Assembly (NCBI GenBank): GCA_949740725.1
Contig: CATJIO010000107.1
Coordinates: forward strand, 1 to 64,000
From: an uncultured Lachnospiraceae bacterium
GTDB taxonomy: Bacteria; Bacillota; Clostridia; Lachnospirales; Lachnospiraceae
DNA length: 64,000 bases
Reading direction: 5' to 3'
The notes under the pieces were generated by a model. The model searched no databases. It was not told the DNA's origin and was given only the letters and a program-made list of their open reading frames with translations. Positions 54,808 through 62,731 of this stretch are shown here, in pieces. Every line of letters starts with the position of its first letter. Within the stretch, counting starts at the first letter, position 1. A program made the position numbers and the translations under genes.

Positions 54808-55687
54808 GGATCTCACCTCCTGCTAGTTCAATGGATTTCCTCAATGCCCGCTCCGCCAGGACCACTGCGATATGCTGGCGGAAAGCCTTGGATGCCCTCC
54901 AGCTGTCCCGAGGCCGGATATCCTCTAATACAGTCTGGGCAAATGCCTTCACATATTCCGCCTCTGCCGGCTTCCCTTTCGCCGCCTGCTCCGCCTTAAA
55001 CGCGCGCAGGGGAACTGGCCCTGCCACCCCATAGGCAATCCGTACATCCTCCATGATCCGCTTATCCGGAGATAATTTCACATTTACCGAGCAGCCTGTG
55101 GTGGCTATGTCCATAGCGTTACGCATAGCGTATTTAATATAATGGCCGAAATATCCTTCATAGGCCGCCTTGGGGATAATTATTGCTGTCTGCAGCTCTC
55201 CCGGCCGCAAATCTACCGTTCCCGCCTTGATATAAAATTCATGGATGGGGATTCTCCGCACCCCCTCTGGCCCGGTAATCTCCACAATGGCATCCCACGC
55301 ATGGAGGGTGGAGGCAGAATCTGCAGAAGTCACTCCATTGCAGGTATTTCCTCCAATGGTTCCAATATTCCGAATTTGAGGACCGCCCACCATGTCAACT
55401 GCCTCCCCCAGCACATTGATATGTTCCTGAATAATGGGATCCTTTGTAATGTGGGAAAAGCTGGTAAGGGATCCGATGCGAATAGCCCCGTCTTCCTCAT
55501 AGCTGACGCCCCGCATTGCATCGATTCCATATATGCTGACCAGCTCCTTCCCGGCACGTTTTCCTTCCCGCATCTGTACCAGGACATCGCTTCCCCCCGC
55601 AATGATCTGTGCCTGGGGATGCTCAGTGAGGAGACGAATCGCCTGCTCTACGCTCTCCGCCTCGTAAAGTGCTTTGATATCATACAT
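54800..55687 (-). CDS. Xanthine dehydrogenase-type FAD subunit
   Basis: 295 residues, FAD-binding family 5 with GGSDVLVQM near residue 30 and IGTIGGNTCNGVTSADS (about residue 110), then the CO_deh_flav C-terminal domain. ATG 55687 has AGGAGG eight bases before it (the frame opens at 55717). Overlaps the Fe-S gene below and the Mo subunit gene above. Confidence 0.94.
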   Translation of the reverse strand: MYDIKALYEAESVEQAIRLLTEHPQAQIIAGGSDVLVQMREGKRAGKELVSIYGIDAMRGVSYEEDGAIRIGSLTSFSHITKDPIIQEHINVLGEAVDMVGGPQIRNIGTIGGNTCNGVTSADSASTLHAWDAIVEITGPEGVRRIPIHEFYIKAGTVDLRPGELQTAIIIPKAAYEGYFGHYIKYAMRNAMDIATTGCSVNVKLSPDKRIMEDVRIAYGVAGPVPLRAFKAEQAAKGKPAEAEYVKAFAQTVLEDIRPRDSWRASKAFRQHIAVVLAERALRKSIELAGGEIHE

Positions 55688-57998
55688 GATGAAATCCTCC
55701 TTTCCCTGTACCGGCAAACATACCTTCTTCCGTAAACCGGCGGAATAAATTGTGGGGATTTACGGGTGCATCATTCACCGCCACCCCAGTAGCATGGTAA
55801 ACCGCGTTCCGGATTGCTGGCGCTACCGAGCAGGCCGGCGGTTCCCCCAGCCCCTTTGTTCCAAATGCGCTGGTCGGCTCAGGATTCTCTACAAACAGCG
55901 CGCGCAGCCGGGGATGATCCATAAAGGTAGAAAGCTTATAATCCAGAAGATTATCATTCAGCGCACGTCCTGTTTTCTGATCAAAAAGTAGTCGTTCTGA
56001 CAGCCCAAATCCAATTCCCATGCTCATTCCTCCATGAACCTGCGCCTCCGCCAGTGCCGGATTTATCAAGGTTCCTGCATCATGGACATTCACAATATCC
56101 AGAAGCCTTACCTTGCACATAGGGATATCCACCTCCACCTCCGCAATGGTGCATCCGAAGGAATAAGCATTGGACTTAATCTGGGAGGTGCTTTCCGCAG
56201 ACAGATGCTGGCTATTGGTTAGGCTGTACAGTGCCTCAGTAGAAAGCTCCTCTAAAGTCATCAATACCCGTCCATCTGTGGTACGAATGATATTGCCGTC
56301 CACAATGTCCAGATTATAGGGCGGCATGCGGGTCAGTTCATGGGCATAAGCCAAAATTCTCTCCCGGAGAAGAAGCGCCGTCTGGCGAATGGCAAAGCCC
56401 GCCGTGTACGTCTGCCTGGAAGCATAAGCGCCGGTTCCAAAAGGCGTTACATCCGTATCCTGGCAGGAGACAACATGTACTGCCTCCAGCGGAACTCCCA
56501 GAACATCAGCCGTCATCTGGGTATATGCAGTATCCGCCCCCTGGCCAATCTCTGTCTCCCCCAGCTGCACTTGAAGAGAGCCGTCCTGATTCAACACCAT
56601 GCGGCAGGAAGACGTTTCTAGAGAAATGGGCCAAACTGCCGTATTATACCAAAAGAGAGACAGGCCGATTCCCTTCCGGATGTCTCCGGCCTGATTTTGA
56701 TATTCCTGATATTTTCGCTCAAAATCCGTAGCCTCCAGCGCTTTGTCTAGGCATTGATTAAAGGTGTCATGATACAGTTCATTCTTCGAGAAGGGGTCCA
56801 TATAGCCTACCGGCATCACATTCTGCCGCCGGAATTTCACCGGATTTATGCCCATCTTGGCGGCCACATCCTCGGTATGGCATTCTACTGCCCACATGGC
56901 CTGAGGAATGCCATAGCCCCGCATAGCCCCTGCCACGGATTTATTCGTAAATATGGTATAGGCATCCACCTCCACGTTCTCGCAGGGATAAAGCTGAGGA
57001 AAAGCCCCCGCCCCTTTAGCGACAATGCTGTGTCCATGGGACGCGTAAGCCCCCTGATCAGAAAACGCCTCCAGCTTACGGGCAGCATAGGTGCCGTCCG
57101 GCCGTACCCAGGATATAATATGGCTTCGGATCCCATGGCGCACGCGGTTAGATACAAAGGTTTCCTCCCGGGGAACATCCAGTTTCACCAGATGCCCTCC
57201 CAATTTCCTGCACAGCCATGCGCACAACGGCTCATACAGCACATCCTGCTTATTCCCAAAGCCGCCGCCGATGTAGGGCTTTATCACCCGCACTTTTCCC
57301 CATCCGATTCCCAAAGCCTGGCCTACTACCCGGCGAACAATATGGGGAATCTGGGTGGAAGATACCACAGTGATCCGGTCCCCCTCCATCTGAGCATAGC
57401 AGATAAAATTCTCTATATGGCAGTGCTGTACCACTGGTGTCTCATACCATCCTTCCACCTTAGTCAGCCCTGGCTCTTGAATCGCCTTCTCATAATTCCC
57501 CTTTCGGATGGTGGTATGCTTCAGAATATTATTGGGATATTCCTTGTGAAGCTGAGGGGCTCCATCTTTCATCGCCTCCTGTACATCCAGGACAAAGGGA
57601 TATTCCTCGTACTCTACCTGAATCGCCCGTAACGCCTGTGCCGCCGATACCTCATCCTCTGCCACCACCGCGGCAATATCGTCCCCGTAAAAGCGCACCT
57701 CCTCTGTCAGCACCCGCCGATCCGCTACATCCTGATGGTCAGGATCCGTAGACCAGGGATGGCCCGCCGTGGGAAAATATTGGGTGTCCCTCACGTCAAA
57801 GCAGGTAAATACCCCGACTACCCCCGGGATCTCTTCTGCCTGCGAGGTGTCCATAGAGATCACCCGTCCATGAGCGATGGTGGAATGGAGCACACGGACG
57901 ATATATGCGCTTTTATCGCACAGATCATCCGTGTATTTCGTCCGTCCCAGAACCTTATCCCGGGCATCCACACGAGTTACATTCTTTCCTACATACAT
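55680..57998 (-). CDS. Xanthine dehydrogenase-type molybdopterin subunit
   Basis: 772 residues. Small and large Mo-binding domains: VRVLHSTIAHGRV and SAQALRAIQVEYEE near the start, GGGFGNKQD (about residue 250), RGYGIPQ, GEIGQGADT-like Q-loop (GETEIGQGADTAYTQM), and the catalytic Glu in KGLGEPPA near residue 735. It oxidises a purine or other heterocycle with Mo-cofactor; the exact substrate is not fixed by sequence. ATG 57998 has AGGAGG nine bases before it. First structural gene of the operon after the regulator. Confidence 0.93.
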   Translation of the reverse strand: MYVGKNVTRVDARDKVLGRTKYTDDLCDKSAYIVRVLHSTIAHGRVISMDTSQAEEIPGVVGVFTCFDVRDTQYFPTAGHPWSTDPDHQDVADRRVLTEEVRFYGDDIAAVVAEDEVSAAQALRAIQVEYEEYPFVLDVQEAMKDGAPQLHKEYPNNILKHTTIRKGNYEKAIQEPGLTKVEGWYETPVVQHCHIENFICYAQMEGDRITVVSSTQIPHIVRRVVGQALGIGWGKVRVIKPYIGGGFGNKQDVLYEPLCAWLCRKLGGHLVKLDVPREETFVSNRVRHGIRSHIISWVRPDGTYAARKLEAFSDQGAYASHGHSIVAKGAGAFPQLYPCENVEVDAYTIFTNKSVAGAMRGYGIPQAMWAVECHTEDVAAKMGINPVKFRRQNVMPVGYMDPFSKNELYHDTFNQCLDKALEATDFERKYQEYQNQAGDIRKGIGLSLFWYNTAVWPISLETSSCRMVLNQDGSLQVQLGETEIGQGADTAYTQMTADVLGVPLEAVHVVSCQDTDVTPFGTGAYASRQTYTAGFAIRQTALLLRERILAYAHELTRMPPYNLDIVDGNIIRTTDGRVLMTLEELSTEALYSLTNSQHLSAESTSQIKSNAYSFGCTIAEVEVDIPMCKVRLLDIVNVHDAGTLINPALAEAQVHGGMSMGIGFGLSERLLFDQKTGRALNDNLLDYKLSTFMDHPRLRALFVENPEPTSAFGTKGLGEPPACSVAPAIRNAVYHATGVAVNDAPVNPHNLFRRFTEEGMFAGTGKGGFHHV

Positions 57999-58014
57999 AG
58001 TCTTACCCCTCCTT

Positions 58015-58725
58015 TTATGTATTCTCGCCATTAATATAGTATCCAATATGCTGTTTCATCTGAAGATATCCCTCTTCCCCGATCACGATCTTCCCCTTCT
58101 TTATCTGAATGAAATCTTCTTCTTTCAGCCTTTTAATGTTACGGTTTAACGTTTTCACTGAAAAGCCAATTTCCTCGGATAGCTGCTCCCTGCTCTGCTT
58201 TAACTCCAGCAGCTTTTTCGGAGGCTGCTTTTGCTCATATTTCCGGATCAAATGCATCATCAGACGTTCTCTGCCCTCAATGAAAAGATATTTCCGCGCG
58301 TCTGCTGTCTGTTCGATTAGCCTGCGCATGTTTTCCTGGGTTCGAAGGTATAATGCTTCCACATCATTCTGAAGCCATTCCATGTAGTAGACCACCGGAA
58401 TCACCGCTACCCGGCATCTGCTTACCGTCACCACGCTAATCCGGTAATTGGTAAGCCCCGCAAAATACTCAATTTCTCCAAAAAAGTCCCCAGGGCTATA
58501 ATCTTTAAAGAAATAGGGGCGCTCCTTCATGGGCCACTCGATCCCGGTAACCCTGCCGGATAAAATGATATAAATATTGCTACATCTCTCCCCTGCTTCG
58601 ATCAAGGTTTCCTCCTCCCCCACCTCTATCACCCTCATATAATACTTCACTTCTTCTGTACAATTTTGAAATAATCGTTCCATGTATGCCTGCATTTTAG
58701 GCGGCAGCTCTTGAAATATCTCCAT
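58015..58725 (-). CDS. Crp/Fnr-family regulator heading the molybdenum hydroxylase operon
   Basis: 236 residues. An N-terminal cyclic-nucleotide-like beta barrel (about 20-140; IEAGERCSNIYIILSGRVTGIE and GDFFGEIEYFAG) is followed by a long helix and C-terminal HTH_Crp (about 175-230; SREQLSEEIGFSVKTLNRNIKRLKEEDFIQIKKGKIVI). No four-Cys Fe-S motif, so it is not an oxygen-sensing FNR by that mark. It precedes xdhA by 16 bases and probably controls its own operon. The -10 TATAAT is at 58760-58755 without a recognisable -35. Confidence 0.88.
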   Translation of the reverse strand: MEIFQELPPKMQAYMERLFQNCTEEVKYYMRVIEVGEEETLIEAGERCSNIYIILSGRVTGIEWPMKERPYFFKDYSPGDFFGEIEYFAGLTNYRISVVTVSRCRVAVIPVVYYMEWLQNDVEALYLRTQENMRRLIEQTADARKYLFIEGRERLMMHLIRKYEQKQPPKKLLELKQSREQLSEEIGFSVKTLNRNIKRLKEEDFIQIKKGKIVIGEEGYLQMKQHIGYYINGENT

Positions 58726-58754
58726 GACCTTACCTCTTTACCTACTGTATGTTT

Positions 58755-58760
58755 ATTATA
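58755..58760 (-). promoter_or_regulatory. -10 element of the Crp/Fnr-xdh operon
   Basis: Perfect TATAAT on the minus strand about 30 bases before the regulator gene, with a poor -35 region (TTTATT), consistent with an activator-dependent promoter. Confidence 0.45.
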
Positions 58761-58887
58761 GCGAATGACTGGACGGAATAAAAAGGACGAATGACCTAAA
58801 TTCTTAATATTATTCAAATATGGCAAATTTAACAATTCTGTCTTTCTTTTCTACTATAGTATACCACACCTTTGTGCATATTGCCCA

Positions 58888-58930
58888 CAAAAAAATACTG
58901 CTCACCGCTATTTTAAGCCATGAGCAGTAT
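58888..58930 (-). terminator. Terminator downstream of the cupin gene
   Basis: ATACTGCTCA (58930-58921 on the minus strand) and TGAGCAGTAT (58904-58895) form a 10-bp perfect stem with a 16-base loop, followed by TTTTTTGTG. Confidence 0.9.
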
Positions 58931-58957
58931 CGTTTATCCTGCTGATCTGTTCGCTTG

Positions 58958-59065
58958 TCATACGATTTTCATGTGGATCTCCCGTCCTTTGACCTCAACT
59001 GCCAAAGCCCCATCCCTGGTAAATTTCTTGAAAACCGTAGCAGCGCTTAATCCTGGGCAACTGCA
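58958..59065 (-). pseudogene. 35-codon open fragment overlapping the cupin stop
   Basis: In another frame of the minus strand, 35 codons without a start end at TGA 58960-58958. The last part (KKFTRDGALAVEVKGREIHM) looks like a real protein C-terminus. There is no ribosome binding site or start, so it is either a decayed gene end or a frame that was once fused to the cupin. I do not recognise its parent family. Confidence 0.3.
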
Positions 59066-59403
59066 TCATCCATGGTATAGCCTTCGAGAGAATTCTCCCT
59101 TACCTGAATACATGCAAAACGGATCCCTGAATCCTCTGCCGCAAAAAAGCGTCTGTTCCCTGCCGGAGAAATACGTATCCAATCACCTGCCTTAAGCTCT
59201 ACCTCCTCTCCATCAATTATCGCCTTCCCCTTTCCCTCCAGCACCACATATATCTCCTCATTATGCTTATGGGAATGAGTAAAGGGTACGCTTGCACCTG
59301 CCAGCAGATAATTTACACTGACTTCTGCTCCAGTTAAAGATAGTTTGTCGTGAAGTTCTGTTCTTCCATCCTCCGTCACATTAACCTTGCTATAATTCGC
59401 CAT
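59047..59403 (-). CDS. Small cupin protein
   Basis: 118 residues, single cupin_2 domain. Motif 1 PFTHSHKHNEEIYVVLEGKGKAIIDGEE (residues 46 on) has the two His and Glu that bind metal; motif 2 LKAGDWIRISPAGNRRFFA lacks part of the third His motif. Function unknown, possibly a metal-binding enzyme or sensor. Start ATG 59403 has GGAGG eight bases before it. It is preceded by a promoter with two dyads and follows a MerR-family gene. Confidence 0.88.
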   Translation of the reverse strand: MANYSKVNVTEDGRTELHDKLSLTGAEVSVNYLLAGASVPFTHSHKHNEEIYVVLEGKGKAIIDGEEVELKAGDWIRISPAGNRRFFAAEDSGIRFACIQVRENSLEGYTMDDAVAQD

Positions 59404-59425
59404 ATGTTTTACCTCCAAAATTTTA

Positions 59426-59486
59426 TTGTAACTTTTATTGATACAACTATCGTACCATCCTTTTGTTGTAATGTCAATAGTTACAA
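59426..59486 (-). promoter_or_regulatory. Cupin promoter with two 21-bp dyads
   Basis: Minus strand TTGACA (59477-59472), 17 bases, TACGAT (59454-59449). Plus-strand TTGTAACTTTTATTGATACAA (59426-59446) and TTGTAATGTCAATAGTTACAA (59466-59486) are 21-bp imperfect dyads of the form TTGTAA-N9-TTACAA, 40 bp apart. One covers the -35 and the other the expected start point. Confidence 0.7.
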
Positions 59487-59502
59487 TAAGATTTTGTCCC
59501 TG

Positions 59503-60321
59503 CTATTTTTTCCTTACCGGAAAGCAGATCTCTGTCACCAGCTCCTCCGGATTATCCGTCTGCCCTGGGCTCACATGGTAGATGCAAAAAGACTTTCCAT
59601 CGAAATCATATCCGTTAGCAACCACCCAATTTGCCACCGCCGCATTTACCTTTGTTATCTGGTCATAGCTTCCTTTATATGTGGCGGATGCAATCTGGAT
59701 TGGCGGCACCATTTTAAATTTTACATGTTCCGTATCCTGATACTTTCCTAATACTGTGCTCTGGATTTCCACCTCCGGGTCATGCTCTTTAAATCCTTCA
59801 TCATGAAAAACCGCCATCCCATAGTTAGGAACCGCATACTGCACATGTTGTGGTTCCAATTCCCTGTGCAGGATCTCCCATAACATCCCCTCGCAGTGAT
59901 AAGCGGGAATTACCTGACGTACACTCGCCACATAGCGCTCCGGTACTGTTTTTAATGTTACATTATAATCCATAAGGTTACCATCCTTTCTGAACCATTC
60001 CAATGTACTGTCAAGGAGCTTCTGCTTCTGCTGTATCTCCACCGCTTCCTTTTCCAGTTCCTTCCGCTTCAAAAGCAGGAACTGCTCCATTTCCTGTACG
60101 TCCTCATACTTGACCAGTATATCCTTTATTACAGAAAGCCCAAATCCCAGGTTCTTTAATGCCTGTATCCTCTCTGCCAGCGGGAGCTGGGATTCACGGT
60201 AATATCGGTATCCGGTAAAATTGTCCACGTATTCCGGATGGAGGATTCCTATCTCATCATAATGTCGCAGCATGCGTATGCTGATTCTTGACAGCTTTGA
60301 AAAATCTCCTATTTTTAACAT
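59503..60321 (-). CDS. MerR-family regulator with GyrI-like effector domain
   Basis: 272 residues. N-terminal MerR HTH (IGDFSKLSRISIRMLRHYDEIGILHPEYVDNFTGYRYY, residues 4-41) and a dimerising helix, then a C-terminal GyrI-like small-molecule-binding domain (about 115-270; PERYVASVRQVIPAYH ... GKSFCIYHVSPGQTDNPEELVTEICFPVRK). Such regulators (BmrR type) bind hydrophobic drugs. AGGTAGG lies before the ATG. It stands upstream of the cupin promoter on the same strand, so it may control the cupin gene, but the dyads there do not have the usual MerR placement in a 19-bp spacer. Confidence 0.88.
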   Translation of the reverse strand: MLKIGDFSKLSRISIRMLRHYDEIGILHPEYVDNFTGYRYYRESQLPLAERIQALKNLGFGLSVIKDILVKYEDVQEMEQFLLLKRKELEKEAVEIQQKQKLLDSTLEWFRKDGNLMDYNVTLKTVPERYVASVRQVIPAYHCEGMLWEILHRELEPQHVQYAVPNYGMAVFHDEGFKEHDPEVEIQSTVLGKYQDTEHVKFKMVPPIQIASATYKGSYDQITKVNAAVANWVVANGYDFDGKSFCIYHVSPGQTDNPEELVTEICFPVRKK

Positions 60322-60476
60322 GATTCCTACCTCACATATATGTGTATTTCTGAGCTCAATTTTACTCTATAATATACCATAGTGTGAGAGTCAAGCCTCA
60401 AATTTTTGTCCTGAACCTACCAGCGCCTTTAGACTCTGGCTAAGGACTTTTCTTCCCGCAATTTTAACGAAACCTC

Positions 60477-60786
60477 CTGCTCATCTGCTATCTTCTAAAA
60501 TCCCTTCGTTTATATCTAAATTATCCCGCATCCTCGTAATCATACAATGTACGGTCTTGCATCTAACAAAGCAGCCAACCGTCTATAAGGTCCATCAATT
60601 ACATAATGATAATTTTCAAATTTGATGCTTCTCTCTTTTTTATCTTGACAAACCATTTTTATAAATTATATCCCCTAAGTTTTCAGATTCATTCCAAGGC
60701 GTATCTATGATTAAATTATAATTACGATAATCTAAATTATCTATCTGATAAATCTCTTTAAACCTTACATCCTCCAACATATTCAT
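60477..60786 (-). pseudogene. Frameshifted remnant, partly ParB-like
   Basis: On the minus strand three consecutive frames carry protein-like text: 60786-60640 (48 codons, ... NYNLIIDTPWNESENLGDIIYKNGLSR), 60656-60540 (38 codons, ENYHYVIDGPYRRLAALLDARPYIV, like the ParB/Srx-type N-domain pattern YxVIDGxxRLAAL), and a third frame (MITRMRDNLDINEGILEDSR) to about 60498. The pieces overlap and none has a ribosome binding site, as expected from a gene broken by two frameshifts. The rest of 60322-60868 holds the blaI promoter and otherwise I see nothing. Confidence 0.4.
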
Positions 60787-60801
60787 ATCTTTTTTCTGAA
60801 A

Positions 60802-60849
60802 TTGACAACCAGATAACTAACATCTATAATATATTTATTACATTCGTAA
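60802..60849 (+). promoter_or_regulatory. blaI promoter and possible operator
   Basis: TTGACA (60802-60807), exactly 17 bases, TATAAT (60825-60830): the sigma-A consensus. TTACATTCGTAA (60838-60849), a short dyad at the start point, is a candidate for self-repression by the BlaI-like protein. Confidence 0.75.
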
Positions 60850-60868
60850 GATTTAAGGAGGGTTCGAA

Positions 60869-61255
60869 ATGAGCGATTTGCCACAGATTTCTGAAGCTGA
60901 ATTTGAAGTTATGAAAATTGTATGGAAACATGCGCCGATCAGTACCAATGAAATCACGGATAAATTATTACAGACCACAAGCTGGAGCCCGAAAACGATA
61001 CAGACTTTAATCAAACGTCTTGTGACCAAAGGCGCTCTGACTTATGAAAAACAAAGCCGGGTGTTTGTTTACACCCCAGTGGTGAAAGAACGCGAATACA
61101 TTGGCCAGGAAAGCGACTCTTTTCTGGAACGATACTATGACGGGGATATCACTGCCATGCTGTCTGCATATATAGAAAATGACAAACTGTCCGAAACAGA
61201 AATAGACACCCTCCGCTCCCTTCTTTCCAAAAGGTCAAAAAAAGGAGACAACTAA
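60869..61255 (+). CDS. BlaI/MecI/CopY-family repressor
   Basis: 128 residues. Winged-helix HTH (ISEAEFEVMKIVWKHAPISTNEITDKLLQTTSWSPKTIQTLIKRLVTKGALTYEKQSRVFVYTPVV, residues 7-72) followed by a helical dimer region with the family MSDL/SDSFLERYYDGDITAML signature. By analogy it represses a target (often beta-lactam resistance) until the membrane sensor cleaves it. AAGGAGGG lies before the ATG. The sensor gene directly after it is broken. Confidence 0.9.
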   Translation: MSDLPQISEAEFEVMKIVWKHAPISTNEITDKLLQTTSWSPKTIQTLIKRLVTKGALTYEKQSRVFVYTPVVKEREYIGQESDSFLERYYDGDITAMLSAYIENDKLSETEIDTLRSLLSKRSKKGDN

Positions 61256-61256
61256 C

Positions 61257-61975
61257 GTGTCTAATTTTATGATACGCTTTTTCATATGCAATCTGTTTGT
61301 CGGCGGTATCATCGGAATTCTTTTGATAGCCAAGCGGATATTCAACAACAGCCTTTCCAGCCGGATGCAGTATAATCTGTGATTCCTGCTGCTTATGTTG
61401 TTGATCGTTCCCTTTATACCGTTCCGTCTTATCGGATTTTTGCAAATCTTCTTGTGGCTCAGATACTTAAGAAGTTCTCCCGCATCCGGCATTGGATCCA
61501 CTATGAGAGAAGCCGCGGGGACCAATCCAACGGGAAATGCAAACTGGATAAATGGCTTTGCCCTTTCGGTAAATAGTGAGACTCCATCCATTGTCGGATA
61601 CATATTATTGTGGGTATGGATTGTCGGTATTCTTGCAATGATTATATTGGTAAGCAAATCCGCTCTCCATCTACGCGGTTTGGAAAAATCTGCACTTCCC
61701 CTTCAGAACAAGGAAGCCCGCAGACTATATAATCATTGTTTAGAAGAAATAGAAATCCACAGAGATATTCCTGTTTACAGCACTGCATTTTTGAAACCCC
61801 CGGTTATTGTGGGCCTTTTGAAATCATGTATTTATTTACCGATTCATCGGATCTCTGATTATAACGAATCCAACATGCGGTATATACTGTTGCACGAACT
61901 GCAGCATTACAAGCACCACGATGCTATCGGAAATTTCTTAATGAACCTCGCCGGAGTGGTATACTGGTTCAATCG
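61257..61975 (+). pseudogene. Broken BlaR1-like M56 membrane sensor/peptidase
   Basis: GTG 61257 with AGGAG upstream opens a frame with the BlaR1 N-terminus (SNFMIRFFICNLFVGGIIGILL) that is stopped after 41 codons by an in-frame TGA (61380-61382), where relatives usually have Trp (QYNLWFLLL). The same frame then continues for about 195 codons with a helix region, the Trp-containing YYL..., and the zinc motif HELQHYKHHDA of M56 peptidases. Similarity stops at about 61972 (AGVVYWFN), where the sequence becomes the 3' part of the next, minus-strand gene. The sensor and penicillin-binding domain are missing, so the gene is non-functional. Confidence 0.8.
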
Positions 61976-62654
61976 TCTTCTGATTTATCCAATTTGCAGT
62001 GTTCAAAACAGCAATCATAGGAGGCAGATGCATATCGTCATCATATTCTCCATTCGCATTGCCATCTATCCAAACAGTCATATCATTACTACTGTCTGTG
62101 TCATAATCAATGAGATACGTTTTTCTCTCTCCAACCTCATTTTTTCCATATATGGATGCATAAATACTTTGAATCGTTCCGTTCCCATCAAATGACACCT
62201 GAAATTTATTTGCAATATAAAGTTCCTCTGGCAGTTCCAACACTTCATCTAAATCCATCAGAACCCCTTCTACACCATCCTCAAAAATATTATTATGTTT
62301 CAATTCTACCTCTTTTTTGCGCATCCACTCATCAAGTTCCCAAGACAGTGCCCCATGATATGGAATTGCAGAATAAACGATACGTCCACCAAAGAATAAA
62401 GTTGCTGCTATAAGGAGTATCATTTCCATATAGAAAAATTTCTTATTTTGATTATCTCTTAAATCAACTTTTTGATTATACCTTCTCGAAATCAGCCAGA
62501 GAACCAATGTGCCAACCAATCCTATTATACCTAACACCAACACCGGTATATGGCTTCTCAAGCTACCATATTGGCATAGATGCCAGAGTTGATACAAATT
62601 AGATATATAGAATAATAAGCTTACTTTTCCCGTAATTTTATAAATATATTTCAT
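61938..62654 (-). CDS. Membrane protein of unknown function, probably 3'-truncated
   Basis: 238 residues with three hydrophobic helices (about 8-30, 38-58, 72-95) and a soluble C-terminal part (FQVSFDGNGTIQSIYASIYGKNEVGERKTYLIDYDTDSSNDMTVWIDGNANGEYDDDMHL). I do not recognise the family. Its last codons lie antisense to the broken blaR1 remnant, and its C-terminus (about the last 12 residues) probably derives from that junction, so it may be truncated. AAGGAAA precedes the ATG. Confidence 0.6.
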   Translation of the reverse strand: MKYIYKITGKVSLLFYISNLYQLWHLCQYGSLRSHIPVLVLGIIGLVGTLVLWLISRRYNQKVDLRDNQNKKFFYMEMILLIAATLFFGGRIVYSAIPYHGALSWELDEWMRKKEVELKHNNIFEDGVEGVLMDLDEVLELPEELYIANKFQVSFDGNGTIQSIYASIYGKNEVGERKTYLIDYDTDSSNDMTVWIDGNANGEYDDDMHLPPMIAVLNTANWINQKTIEPVYHSGEVH

Positions 62655-62731
62655 ATAAATTTCCTTTTCTCATATCTGTAAAAATATCATAAAACACCAG
62701 TATTATCAAATCAAACTTTTTAAACTTACAA

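Noticed and set aside
61395..62195. Full-length M56 protein on the plus strand
   Set aside because: The frame stays open to 62195, but homology to BlaR1 ends at about 61972, and the rest is antisense to the neighbouring gene.
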